Part shown: positions 25,753-32,723 of the stretch, one piece after another
Position numbering within the stretch: position 1 is the stretch's first letter
Layout: the number at the start of each line of letters is the position of its first letter
From: Rhodanobacteraceae bacterium
GTDB lineage: Bacteria > Acidobacteriota > Terriglobia > Terriglobales > Acidobacteriaceae
Direction: 5' to 3'
NCBI GenBank assembly: GCA_025350865.1
Contig: JANXWZ010000242.1
Coordinates: 1-32,723 of the forward strand
Length of the DNA stretch: 32,723 nt
Position numbers and translations under genes: made by a program
The notes under the pieces: generated by a model
Told to the model about the DNA's origin: nothing
Seen by the model: only the letters and a program-made list of their open reading frames with translations
Databases searched by the model: none

Positions 25753-26049
25753 TCAGGCTACCTTCGACGACGCCTGATCCCGAGGCCTGAACGCTTCCAT
25801 GACCTTCGTCATCGTTTCGCGGTCAACTACTTCAAGAGCGGCAGCAGAGGTTTGCAAGACTTCGACGGGCACGCCAGTCTCCGCTGAAAGTTTCTCTACT
25901 CCGCCGCGCACTTCAATTACGTTTCCCAGTGCTCGAGCGGCATAGGGCGGTTCGGCCTCTTCCAACTCCGCCTCGAGGTAGTAAAAAATGGCTTCGGGGT
26001 CTTCGTAGAGGTGATCGGTGATCTTCCACTCGGTGAGTTCAAGTGCCAT
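25753..26049 (-). CDS. HigA-type addiction module antidote protein
   Basis: 98 residues. The N-terminus MALELTEWKITDHLYEDPEA and the following FYYLEAELEE...PYAARALGNVIEVRGGVEKLSAETGVPVEVL match the putative addiction-module antidote family (HigA-like, 'W...d.L.t.e....yL.a.lee' then a helix-turn-helix). The second half would be the DNA-binding helix-turn-helix, but the usual 'r.gLYkaLs..gNP' run is altered (VEVLQTSAAALEVVDRETMTKVMEAF), so DNA binding may be weak. It overlaps the upstream toxin by 11 nt, the toxin-first order typical of HigBA. It neutralises the toxin by binding and probably autoregulates. Confidence 0.75.
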   Translation of the reverse strand: MALELTEWKITDHLYEDPEAIFYYLEAELEEAEPPYAARALGNVIEVRGGVEKLSAETGVPVEVLQTSAAALEVVDRETMTKVMEAFRPRDQASSKVA

Positions 26050-26350
26050 TGTCGTTCTCCGTTAGGTGATCGGCCATCATCTTTGCGCGTTGGATGTCTT
26101 TCGCTTGGGAACTCTTGTCCCCACCGCAGAGGAGAATGACGATCTGTTCGCCTCGTCTGGTTAAGTAGACTCTGTAGCCCGGACCATAGTCAACCTTCAA
26201 TTCAGTGACCGTTCCGCCAACACTTCTTGCGGTTCCAAAATTGCCATCTTTCAATCGATCAAGGCGGCTCTCGATACGTTCGCGAGCTCGTTTGTCACGC
26301 AAGGTTCTCAGCCAATCGGTGAAGACCTTCGTTTGTTTGAGTATGAGCAC
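26039..26350 (-). CDS. HigB/RelE-type toxin (phage Gp49-like family)
   Basis: About 103 residues from GTG 26350 (a TTG three codons upstream is an alternative; the frame is open to 26497 but the extension is not toxin-like). The sequence LILKQTKVFTDWLRTLRDKRARERIESRLDRLKDGNFG, ELKVDYGPGYRVYLTRRGEQIVILLCGGDKSSQAKDIQRAK is the standard RelE/ParE-superfamily 'killer protein' pattern (GpGyRvYf...g..vvlLLcGGdKssQ..DI..A). Such toxins cut mRNA on the ribosome. It precedes and overlaps its antitoxin and is divergent from the MFS gene by about 50 bp. Key Arg, Tyr and Lys residues are present. Confidence 0.88.
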   Translation of the reverse strand: MLILKQTKVFTDWLRTLRDKRARERIESRLDRLKDGNFGTARSVGGTVTELKVDYGPGYRVYLTRRGEQIVILLCGGDKSSQAKDIQRAKMMADHLTENDNGT

Positions 26351-26399
26351 GTTCGACAACCATACATCACGACCCCTGACCCTGCTATGCTCCCGACAG

Positions 26400-27704
26400 A
26401 TGGCTACCGCGACTGCTCCAGCCCGTTCTTCCGCCCCTTCCCCCGTAGCCGGTGCAACGATCGCGTTCCTGCTCCTGACTGCGCTCAACTTCGTCAACTA
26501 CATCGACCGCTACATTCTGCCGGGTGTGCAGGAGCAGGTGAAGAAGGAGTTTTCGGTCACCGATTCGCAGATCGGGTCGATCACGTTCTGGTTCTTCCTG
26601 ACGTATATGCTGTCGGCTCCGCTGACAGGCTGGCTGGGTGACCACTTCAAACGCAAGCCGCTGATCGTGATTTGCGCGTTGGCGATCAGCCTGGTCAACC
26701 TGCTGACCGGGACGGTGCATCAGTTTGATTCGCTGCTGTTTCGCCATGCGATTCTGGGGATCGGTGAGGCCAGCTTCGGGATTTATGCGCCGGTGCTGCT
26801 ATCGGATTACTATCCGGAGGAGCAGCGCAACCGGGTGCTCACGCTGTTCTATACGGCAATCCCGGTGGGGGCGGCGATCGGGTATCTGCTGGGTGAACTG
26901 ATCGGGTCGAAGTATGGCTGGCGCATGCCGTTTTATGTGTCGGCTGTGCCGGGCATGATTATTGCGCTGCTGATTCTGCTGCTGTTGAAGGAGCCGAAAA
27001 AGGGTGCCAGCGAAGAGGGCTTGCAGCCTGCGACGAACGCAGAGCCGACGGAAAAGGTCAGCAGCTTTCGCCTGATTGCGCATCTCGGCGTGAATCCGCG
27101 CTACATGTACGCGACGCTGGGTATGGCGATGACAGTGTTTTCGTTGGGAGGGATTTCGGCATGGATGCCGTCATTTCTGGAGCGCAACGGCATGTCGCCG
27201 GCCAGCATCGGGATCATCTTTGGCGCGATTGTCGCCGGTGGCGGGCTAGGTGGGACGGCGATCGGGGGGTGGATCGCGCAGCGTTGGCTGAAGACGAATC
27301 ACCGTGCGCTGTATCTGGTGTCGGCGTGGTCGGCGGCGCTGACGGTGCCGCCCGCACTGCTATGTTTCTTTGGACCGAAGGCGACGATGCTGCCGGCGCT
27401 CGCCTTTGCGATGTTCTTCATCATGATGGGGACGGGGCCGCTGAATGCAGCGATCATCAACTCGGTTCCGGCGTCGATTCGGTCTTCGGCGCTGGCGATT
27501 GAGATGCTGCTGATTCACCTGTTCGGGGATACGCCTTCGCCGAAGATTATCGGGATGATCTCGGACCGGACCAACCTTGCGTTCGGGCTGGGGGTCACGC
27601 TGGTCACGATGCTGATCGCGGCGGTACTGCTGTTTATTGGGGCGCGATATGAGACGCGGACGCCGGGTGATGCGGCGGCTGGCGGCGGCCTGCCTGCGCA
27701 TTAG
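26400..27704 (+). CDS. MFS transporter, Spinster-like
   Basis: 434 residues from ATG 26400, with about 12 hydrophobic segments. The N-terminal helix FLLLTALNFVNYIDRYILPGVQEQVKKEF, followed by DSQIGSITFWFFLTYMLSAPLTGWLGDHFKRKPLI (the loop 2-3 motif G-x-x-x-D-x-x-x-R-x-x) and GIGEASFGIYAPVLLSDYYPEEQRNRVLTLFYTAIPVGAAIGYLLG, is typical of the Spinster/sphingosine-1-phosphate-like MFS group found in many bacteria. The substrate cannot be told. A central cytosolic loop (about 200-225) is polar. The frame upstream to 26205 is the antisense of the toxin gene and is not used. It ends before a bidirectional hairpin region and converges with the epimerase gene. Confidence 0.88.
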   Translation: MATATAPARSSAPSPVAGATIAFLLLTALNFVNYIDRYILPGVQEQVKKEFSVTDSQIGSITFWFFLTYMLSAPLTGWLGDHFKRKPLIVICALAISLVNLLTGTVHQFDSLLFRHAILGIGEASFGIYAPVLLSDYYPEEQRNRVLTLFYTAIPVGAAIGYLLGELIGSKYGWRMPFYVSAVPGMIIALLILLLLKEPKKGASEEGLQPATNAEPTEKVSSFRLIAHLGVNPRYMYATLGMAMTVFSLGGISAWMPSFLERNGMSPASIGIIFGAIVAGGGLGGTAIGGWIAQRWLKTNHRALYLVSAWSAALTVPPALLCFFGPKATMLPALAFAMFFIMMGTGPLNAAIINSVPASIRSSALAIEMLLIHLFGDTPSPKIIGMISDRTNLAFGLGVTLVTMLIAAVLLFIGARYETRTPGDAAAGGGLPAH

Positions 27705-27749
27705 AGACAGTTTCGAGTCGCTATAGGGTTGCTGCTCGGAAGTGCAAAA

Positions 27750-27780
27750 GCAGATTCCTCCGCTGCGCTGCGGAATGACA
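27750..27780 (+). repeat. REP-like palindromic element
   Basis: GCAGATTCCTCCGC, centre TGCGCT, then GCGGAATGACA: an imperfect palindrome with the same ends (GCAGAT...GGAATGACA) as the units at 18549. It lies between convergent genes. Confidence 0.6.
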
Positions 27781-27813
27781 ACAAATGGACTGTGCGTCGA
27801 CTTTGATTGGCTC

Positions 27814-27855
27814 GCACCCCCACCTCAAACGATGGAGCTGTTTGAGATGGGGCAC
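27814..27855. terminator. Hairpin between convergent MFS and epimerase genes
   Basis: CACCTCAAAC (27821-27830), a 9-nt loop and GTTTGAGATGGGG (27840-27852) pair with one mismatch; the stem extends through GCACCCC / GGGGCAC. It sits just beyond the epimerase stop and could end transcription from both sides. T-tracts are short. Confidence 0.45.
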
Positions 27856-27864
27856 CCGGCTATG

Positions 27865-28887
27865 TTATTTGGCTTTTGGCGGCTCGGCGTGGAAGCTGGC
27901 GAAGGTGCGGGCGAGGGCGTCGCGGGTGGAGATGATCGGCTTCCAGCCGATGCTTTTGAGCTTGGCGTTGGAGAAGCGATTGCCGCCCCACATGACGCGC
28001 GTCTTGTACGGTGTGAAGATCGCGGGAAGCTGGCCCTTGGACGTGTGCGCGTACTTCTCGACCATGCGCGACACGAGCATCAGCGCCCAGAACGGCACGG
28101 GGATGGAGCGCAGCGGCTTGACCTGTTGTTTGTACAGGCGGAGGTACTGGCCGGCGTTGAGCAGGTCGTCGTCGACCACGTTGTATATTTCTCCGTCGGC
28201 TGAGGGGGCGAGGGCAGCAACTACGATCGCTTCGGCACAATTTTCTACGAACGTAAGGGGTAGCGGGTTGCGACCGCCGAGGTGCAGAAAGGTCCCGAAG
28301 AGTGGGAGGCCGACCCGGGTGGAGAAGTGTCCGCCGCCGGGGCCGTAGATGACGCCGGGGCGAAGGACGACGAGTTCAAACGGTACTCCGACGCGATACT
28401 CCCAGAAGAGCTGCTCCTGGCGCAGCTTGGAGTGGGAGTAGATGTCGCGATTCTGGGGCTGGGTCTCCATCGGTGTGCTCTCGTCGACGAGGGCGAATCG
28501 ACCGAGGTTCGCGACGCCGAAGACACCGAAAGAACTGACGAGGACAACGCGGGGAGTCGGCTGGGTTGCGACGATGGCGTCGAGCAAATTGCGGCTGGCG
28601 ACGACGGAGTCCATGAACATTTCGGCGGCGCTGCCCTTGAGGGCGGCGGCAGCATGGATGACCATGCCGCAGCCGGCGAGAGCTGCGGGAATCTGGGCTG
28701 GGTTGCGGAGATTGACCGATACGATTTCAAGATTCGCATCAAGGTGTTGAGCGGCGATTTCGCGCAGGCCCTGCGCCTTCGCCGTGTCGCGCACCATGGC
28801 GCGCAGGTCGGTCTGGCCATGGGCGAGCAGGCGTTCGACGATGGCTTTGCCGAGGAAGCCGCCGGCACCGGTGATGAGAATCTTCAT
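27865..28887 (-). CDS. NAD-dependent sugar epimerase/dehydratase (extended SDR)
   Basis: 340 residues. The Rossmann motif GAGGFLG (7-13) opens the protein. VIHAAA (76-81), LVSSFGVFG (Ser118/119) and the catalytic pair Tyr150-x-x-x-Lys154 (YSHSK) follow, then LRPGVIYGPG, all as in extended short-chain dehydrogenases acting on nucleotide sugars or 3-beta-hydroxysteroids. It resembles hopanoid-associated HpnA-type epimerases as well as generic UDP-sugar epimerases; sequence alone does not choose. Its ATG overlaps the stop of the upstream Gfo/Idh gene by 4 nt (ATGA), so the two are translationally coupled. Confidence 0.88.
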   Translation of the reverse strand: MKILITGAGGFLGKAIVERLLAHGQTDLRAMVRDTAKAQGLREIAAQHLDANLEIVSVNLRNPAQIPAALAGCGMVIHAAAALKGSAAEMFMDSVVASRNLLDAIVATQPTPRVVLVSSFGVFGVANLGRFALVDESTPMETQPQNRDIYSHSKLRQEQLFWEYRVGVPFELVVLRPGVIYGPGGGHFSTRVGLPLFGTFLHLGGRNPLPLTFVENCAEAIVVAALAPSADGEIYNVVDDDLLNAGQYLRLYKQQVKPLRSIPVPFWALMLVSRMVEKYAHTSKGQLPAIFTPYKTRVMWGGNRFSNAKLKSIGWKPIISTRDALARTFASFHAEPPKAK

Positions 28888-29969
28888 GAGGGGTACACCT
28901 GTGCGATGACCTCGTCCATCACGCTGGCGACGAAGAGGATTTCGTCGTAGGAGATGGGGAGCGGGCCGCCGGTGCGGATGGCGGAGTAGAAGAGGTCGAG
29001 CAGGGTGGTCATGCCGGCGAAGAACTGGAACTCGTGACGGCGGAAGGCGCTGACGTTCTTGCGGCCCTGCCCGAAGTATTGGCGAGCCATCAAAAAGGGC
29101 GGGAATAGGCGGCCGAGCGAGCTGGGGTAGCTTTGCGAGCCTGCGCGGATGACAGTGCGCAGGTTGAAGTCGACCTCGACCGTGGCTTTGGTGCCATAGA
29201 CCTTGAGGGTGTTGGCAACGGGGCGGGCGTGGCTGCAGAGGGTCCCGTAGGCGGAGACGCGACCGGATTGGAGGACGATCCGCAACTCGTCGAGGAGCGC
29301 GTCGGTCTCGTTACCGGCGACAGTCTCGCGCCGCTTGTAGGCGAAGGCGTGGACCTCGGGCGGGCCGAAAGGGAGGAAGGGGACGATGCGGTTGATGATG
29401 TGGTCCATCATGTTCTGGAAGAGCTTGCCGGGCAGGCTGTTGACCCAGTGGGTGGGGTCGCTCATAAGGGCCTGGCCGTAGGCGCCGGAGAGGTCGTATC
29501 CGATGAAGGCCTCAATGTGGACGACGTCGCCGATGGTTCCCTGGGCAAGCATCTGCTTGAATTCCATAGCGGGCGGGTCGAAGTTGGGCCAGTAGTTGAC
29601 GGACATGAGGCGGCCGGCGGCTTCGACGGATTGGATGAGCGCTCTGGAATCCGGCGCGTTGAGGGCGAGGGGTTTCTCGAGGAAGACGTGGGCTCCGGCC
29701 TCGACGCACTGGCGGGTGAGGGCCAGATGGACGGCGGGCGGGGTGGTGATGTGGACGACGTCGAGGGCCTCGGCCTGCAGCATGGAGGCGAGGTTGTCGT
29801 AGTGTCCGGGCACGCCGAAGCGGACGGCGAGTTGCTCGGCGAGGAGGATTTCGCGGTCGCATACGGCAACGAGCGTGGCTCCGGGAAGGAACTTGAGCAC
29901 CTCGGCGTGGCCGTCCGCAATTTTGCCGCAGCCAACGATTCCGACGCGCAGCGTTTGATCCTGCTTCAT
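28884..29969 (-). CDS. Gfo/Idh/MocA-family NAD(P)-dependent oxidoreductase
   Basis: 361 residues from ATG 29969 (a TTG 15 bp upstream is in frame). The N-terminal Rossmann fold has LRVGIVGCGKIADGHAEVLK (GxGxxA-type), AVCDRE and HITTPPAVHLAL. The family's EKP signature lies at 98-100 (HVFLEKPLALN), and the catalytic-domain helix with HIINRIVPFLPFG occurs near the expected place. Such enzymes oxidise or reduce a sugar hydroxyl using bound NAD(P). No signal peptide is seen, so it acts in the cytosol. It forms an overlapping pair with the epimerase and is divergent from a glycosyltransferase, suggesting joint work on a sugar moiety. Confidence 0.9.
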   Translation of the reverse strand: MKQDQTLRVGIVGCGKIADGHAEVLKFLPGATLVAVCDREILLAEQLAVRFGVPGHYDNLASMLQAEALDVVHITTPPAVHLALTRQCVEAGAHVFLEKPLALNAPDSRALIQSVEAAGRLMSVNYWPNFDPPAMEFKQMLAQGTIGDVVHIEAFIGYDLSGAYGQALMSDPTHWVNSLPGKLFQNMMDHIINRIVPFLPFGPPEVHAFAYKRRETVAGNETDALLDELRIVLQSGRVSAYGTLCSHARPVANTLKVYGTKATVEVDFNLRTVIRAGSQSYPSSLGRLFPPFLMARQYFGQGRKNVSAFRRHEFQFFAGMTTLLDLFYSAIRTGGPLPISYDEILFVASVMDEVIAQVYPS

Positions 29970-30073
29970 TTCTGAGTGACCCAATCCATGCTGAATACAG
30001 GAATGATACGCGGTCTACGGGGCTGAGGATACGCCACCTTTGCGGGGTTGACGATTGGTGAGAGGCTAGAGAG

Positions 30074-31258
30074 ATGCATTGGTTTGCGCAAAACGTTTCC
30101 CAGTGCATCGCTTGGCTGATTGCCTTGGTATGGATCACACGAGTCGTGGGTGCTGCGCGGGGTCTGCCGACGGTTCCGAACCTGCTGCTGGCGGAGAACG
30201 ATCTTGTGCCTGACGGGTTTCCGTGGGTGACGGTGATTGTTCCGGCGCGGAATGAACAGGGTGCCGTCGAGGCTTGTCTGCGGTCGTTGCTGGCTCAGGA
30301 TTATGCGCACTTGACGATCATTGCGGTGGACGATCGGTCGACCGATGCCACGGGGTCGATGATGGAAGCGCTGGCGGGGGAGCGGCTGCGGGTGATCCAT
30401 GTGGCGGAGCTTCCGGAACAATGGCTGGGAAAGACCCACGCGATGGCGGTTGCAGCGGAGCAGACGATTGAGGAAGATGCTCCGGAGTTTCTGTTGTTTA
30501 CCGATGCCGACATCATGTTTCGGGCGGATGCGGTTCGGCGCGGGGTCGCAAATGCAGTGGCTACCGGGGCGGACCATCTTGTGGTGGCGCCGACCACGAT
30601 TATCCGGCGATGGGATGAAGCGGCGATGCTGTCGTTTTTTCAGATCTTCGGGCTGTGGGCGGCTCGACCGTGGAAGGTTGCCGATTCCAAAGCGAAACGC
30701 GACGCTATCGGGATTGGAGCGTTCAATCTGGTCCGAACGAGTGCCTATCTGAAGGTCGGCGGCTTCGAGGCGCTGCGGATGGAGATCGTGGAGGATCTGG
30801 GATTCGCTCGCCGCATCAAGCAGGCAGGGCTTGCGCAGCGCTTCGCGTTCGGTCTGGGCCTGGTGAATGTGCACTGGGCAGCGGGAGCGGGCGGGATCGT
30901 GAAGGTGATGACGAAGAATATCTTCGCGGCAGTAGGGTTCCATGTGTCGATCCTGCTGCTGGGCTGCTTGTGGCTTGGGGCCTTCTGCGTCGCGCCGTTT
31001 GTGCTGGTTTGGCGCACGGGGTTTGTGGTGCCGTCGGCAATCGTGATTTGCGCAATCTTTGTGTCGTATTGGCTGCTGAGCCGCCGGTCGGGGCTGAATG
31101 CGTGGAACGGGCTGCTCGCTCCCTTTGCAGCAACGCTGTTTACGTACGCGTTGCTGCGGTCGATGGTGACGACGCTGTGGCAGGGTGGCGTGGTGTGGCG
31201 CGGTACGTTCTATCCGCTGGCGGAGCTGCGCAAGCACGCTGCGCCGCTGATGCGCTGA
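30074..31258 (+). CDS. Membrane-associated family 2 glycosyltransferase (HpnB/CrtQ-like)
   Basis: 394 residues. An N-terminal helix (about 8-26) precedes the GT-A domain: VTVIVPARNE (52-61), IIAVDDRSTDAT (82-93), WLGKTHAMAVAAEQ (117-130), the DxD-type LLFTDADIMFR (141-150), GAFNLVRTSAYLKVGGFEAL and MEIVEDLGFARRIKQAG (ED acid). Two or three C-terminal transmembrane helices follow (GFHVSILLLGCLWLGAFCVAPFVLVW, VPSAIVICAIFVSYWLL), then VVWRGTFYPLAEL, a tail seen in HpnB- and carotenoid-glycosyltransferase-like enzymes. It would transfer a sugar from a nucleotide donor to a lipid at the inner membrane. An RBS-like GAGAG precedes ATG 30074. It is divergent from the Gfo/Idh gene across about 100 bp. 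Confidence 0.88.
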   Translation: MHWFAQNVSQCIAWLIALVWITRVVGAARGLPTVPNLLLAENDLVPDGFPWVTVIVPARNEQGAVEACLRSLLAQDYAHLTIIAVDDRSTDATGSMMEALAGERLRVIHVAELPEQWLGKTHAMAVAAEQTIEEDAPEFLLFTDADIMFRADAVRRGVANAVATGADHLVVAPTTIIRRWDEAAMLSFFQIFGLWAARPWKVADSKAKRDAIGIGAFNLVRTSAYLKVGGFEALRMEIVEDLGFARRIKQAGLAQRFAFGLGLVNVHWAAGAGGIVKVMTKNIFAAVGFHVSILLLGCLWLGAFCVAPFVLVWRTGFVVPSAIVICAIFVSYWLLSRRSGLNAWNGLLAPFAATLFTYALLRSMVTTLWQGGVVWRGTFYPLAELRKHAAPLMR

Positions 31259-31304
31259 GGTATAGTGAGTCGTACCCAACACCTGTTATTGCAATGAACT
31301 GACG

Positions 31305-32450
31305 ATGGCTCACAAAGTATTTATTTGTCATTCTTCGAAAGACAAGCTGGTTGCGGACGCGGCGTGCGCGGCCCTGGAGGCGCAACGTATCAGCTGCTGG
31401 ATTGCGCCGCGCGATATTCTCGCCGGCGAGGAGTATGGGAAGGCGATTGTCGAGGCGCTGGGCAACTGCCATATCGTGCTGCTGATCTTCTCGAAGCTGG
31501 CCAACGATTCGCCCCAGGTAAGGCGCGAGGTGGAGCGCGCCGTCAGCAAGGAAAAGATCATCGTTCCGTTCCGAATCGAAGATATTCTGCCTTCCGATGC
31601 GATGGAGTTCGCGCTGAGCAATACGCATTGGCTGGATGCGCTGAATCCGCCGCTTGAAAACAAGCTGAACGAGTTATGCGAGACGATTGCACGTCTGCTG
31701 AAGCGGCATCGACCGGTGGAGGAACTTTGGAAGACGCCTAAACCGCCTGCCCAGGTAGTTGAGGTCGAACAACCACAGACCGAGCAGCGAGCGCCTGAGG
31801 ATTCTTGGGAGCGGGTTGTGGAGCCGGTGGTCGTGCAGACACCTATCGAGAGACCGCCAGTTGTCGATCCGCCGCCGCCACTGCCGAACCCGGAGCCTCC
31901 ACCTGTGGACATGGTTCGGACCTGCGTGGTGTGCCGCAAGGACTACCCGGTGACCTACAAGCATTGCGCGGTGGACGGTGGAAGTCTCAGTGAGCCGCAT
32001 CCGCGATCTCAGGCTGTGCCGGTGGAAAGTATATTGGCCACCATCTCGATGTGGGCCCGGCCCAAGGTGGACATGGGGGTTTTGAATTCGATGGACGCGG
32101 CGTCGACGGTGGTGGTGCAGATCAACGGCGCGGAACAGATTATGACGTGGGGCCATCGGCTTTTCCAGGTGCGTGCGGGCACCACCAGGATTACGGCGGG
32201 GATTCGGCACCCGTTTTATTCGGGGCTGAAGTGTCCGGCCGAGATGACGATTACGCTCCAGCCGAACCAGGCTGGATATGTTCGGTACACTGCGGGACTT
32301 ACTTATTTTCAGAACGGAAATTTGGAAATTGATCCCGCGCCGAAGTCGGTAATATTGTCGAGTCCCCCACAGCAACGGTGTTGTCCGACGTGCAGGCATG
32401 TAGTTTCGGGTACAGGTTTATTTTGCGGGCGCTGTGGACAGCGTCTGTAG
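31305..32450 (+). CDS. TIR-domain protein with zinc ribbons
   Basis: 381 residues, no signal peptide. Residues 1-132 are a bacterial TIR domain: KVFICHSSKDKLVADAACAAL, CWIAPRDILAGEEYGKAIVEAL, IVLLIFSKLANDSPQVRREVERAV, with Glu75 in the place of the NADase catalytic Glu, and IIVPFRIEDI...HWLDAL. A Pro-rich linker (145-203) leads to a first Cys cluster (Cys207, Cys210, Cys221), then a beta-rich domain (about 240-345, with VVVQINGAEQIMTWGHRLFQVRAGTT), and finally a C-terminal zinc ribbon C360-x2-C363 ... C374-x2-C377. TIR domains in bacteria often cleave NAD+ in antiphage defence or form scaffolds; the role here is inferred. TATAGT at 31261 is a candidate -10. The next gene also begins with a zinc ribbon. 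Confidence 0.88.
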   Translation: MAHKVFICHSSKDKLVADAACAALEAQRISCWIAPRDILAGEEYGKAIVEALGNCHIVLLIFSKLANDSPQVRREVERAVSKEKIIVPFRIEDILPSDAMEFALSNTHWLDALNPPLENKLNELCETIARLLKRHRPVEELWKTPKPPAQVVEVEQPQTEQRAPEDSWERVVEPVVVQTPIERPPVVDPPPPLPNPEPPPVDMVRTCVVCRKDYPVTYKHCAVDGGSLSEPHPRSQAVPVESILATISMWARPKVDMGVLNSMDAASTVVVQINGAEQIMTWGHRLFQVRAGTTRITAGIRHPFYSGLKCPAEMTITLQPNQAGYVRYTAGLTYFQNGNLEIDPAPKSVILSSPPQQRCCPTCRHVVSGTGLFCGRCGQRL

Positions 32451-32496
32451 GACGAATTTCGCGAACGTGGATGGTATCCAAACGGTAACTACAGAG

Positions 32497-32515
32497 ATTC
32501 TGGCTTCGCCAGAAT
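32497..32515. repeat. REP-like perfect hairpin between TIR and zinc-ribbon genes
   Basis: ATTCTGGC (32497-32504), loop TTC, GCCAGAAT (32508-32515) form a perfect 8-bp stem, preceded by AG and followed by GACGG, as in the other AGATTC...GAATGAC elements. No T-run follows, so strong termination is not expected. Confidence 0.65.
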
Positions 32516-32568
32516 GACGGCATGGCTAATTTGGCGTTAGATTGTTACTGACTTAGGAGGACTACCGG

Positions 32569-32723
32569 ATGATTTGCCCTCAATGTGGGACGAACAATGA
32601 CGAAGGCTCGGCATTTTGCGTGCAGTGCGGTGCGAGGCTTACTCCAACCGCGATGCAGCCTCCTGTAGGTTCGCAGATAGCACCTCCGGTAGCGGTCGAT
32701 ATTCCGACCTATCTGGTGCAGTC
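32569..32723 (+). CDS. Zinc-ribbon protein, probably CD225/dispanin family, N-terminal part
   Basis: The frame runs off the window after 51 codons. A strong Shine-Dalgarno AGGAGG (32555-32560) lies 8 nt before ATG 32569. Residues 2-24 form a zinc ribbon, ICPQCGTNNDEGSAFCVQCG, with Cys3, Cys6, Cys17 and Cys20. A Pro/Gln-rich linker follows, then DIPTYLVQ, which is how the membrane-embedded CD225/dispanin domain commonly begins in bacterial proteins (x-P-x-YLVQSIL...). The helices themselves are beyond the edge, so that identification is tentative. It probably sits in the inner membrane with the ribbon in the cytosol. It is separated from the TIR gene by 118 bp. Confidence 0.7.
   Translation, partial: MICPQCGTNNDEGSAFCVQCGARLTPTAMQPPVGSQIAPPVAVDIPTYLVQ

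Noticed and set aside
26350..26497. N-terminal extension of the HigB-like toxin frame
   Set aside because: The extension is the antisense of the MFS start and lacks toxin-family character; the family pattern begins at the GTG near 26350.
31261..31274. Minus-strand TACGACTCACTATA, a 14-base match to the T7 RNA polymerase promoter core
   Set aside because: The upstream TAA and the initiating G of the T7 promoter are missing, it points into the 3' end of the glycosyltransferase gene, and no phage genes are nearby; most likely chance. The same bases on the plus strand (TATAGT) may be a -10 for the TIR gene.

Overview
The window is high-GC bacterial DNA. It most resembles an Acidobacteriota genome of the Terriglobia type (Edaphobacter/Granulicella/Terriglobus-like). 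This is an inference from the gene mix: a BcsZ/BcsC cellulose pair, paired DUF3857 proteins, a secretin carrying a C-terminal cohesin-like domain with paired pseudopilins, and dispersed short palindromic elements of the 'AGATTC...GGAATGAC' type. No rRNA or tRNA gene, CRISPR array or complete insertion sequence was found.

Layout. Positions 1-367 hold the end of a thioredoxin-like gene and the first ~45 codons of a lipoate-ligase-like gene. That gene is cut off at a small inverted repeat, and this part may not belong to the same genome as the rest. Positions 413-7043 carry bcsZ (periplasmic endoglucanase) and a very long bcsC (TPR plus outer-membrane barrel), closed by a terminator. Positions 7370-11403 carry two tandem exported DUF3857/transglutaminase-like proteins; the first has an intact catalytic triad and the second has lost Cys and His. 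Positions 11468-13489 are argS, with a 45-bp in-frame repeat/palindrome insertion, followed directly by an Xre-RES toxin-antitoxin pair (13527-14447) and an amine-oxidase remnant. On the minus strand pepA and smpB follow (14936-17158).

Positions 17286-18500 encode a secreted M28 peptidase, followed by a 36-bp tandem repeat array that ends in a perfect hairpin. Positions 19102-22468 form an overlapping operon: secretin-cohesin and two type II/IV pseudopilins. A periplasmic M48 metalloprotease, an outer-membrane barrel protein and queF (queuosine pathway) follow. Positions 25070-26350 look like a small accessory island: an unknown membrane protein and a HigBA-type toxin-antitoxin pair. Then come an MFS transporter and a minus-strand pair (NAD-dependent epimerase overlapping a Gfo/Idh/MocA oxidoreductase) divergent from a membrane-bound family 2 glycosyltransferase, probably a glycan or glycolipid modification locus.

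The right end holds a TIR-domain protein with zinc ribbons and the start of a second zinc-ribbon protein that appears to lead into a CD225/dispanin domain. This pair is the most system-like novelty candidate here. Functions rest on motif recognition by eye; no database search was run.
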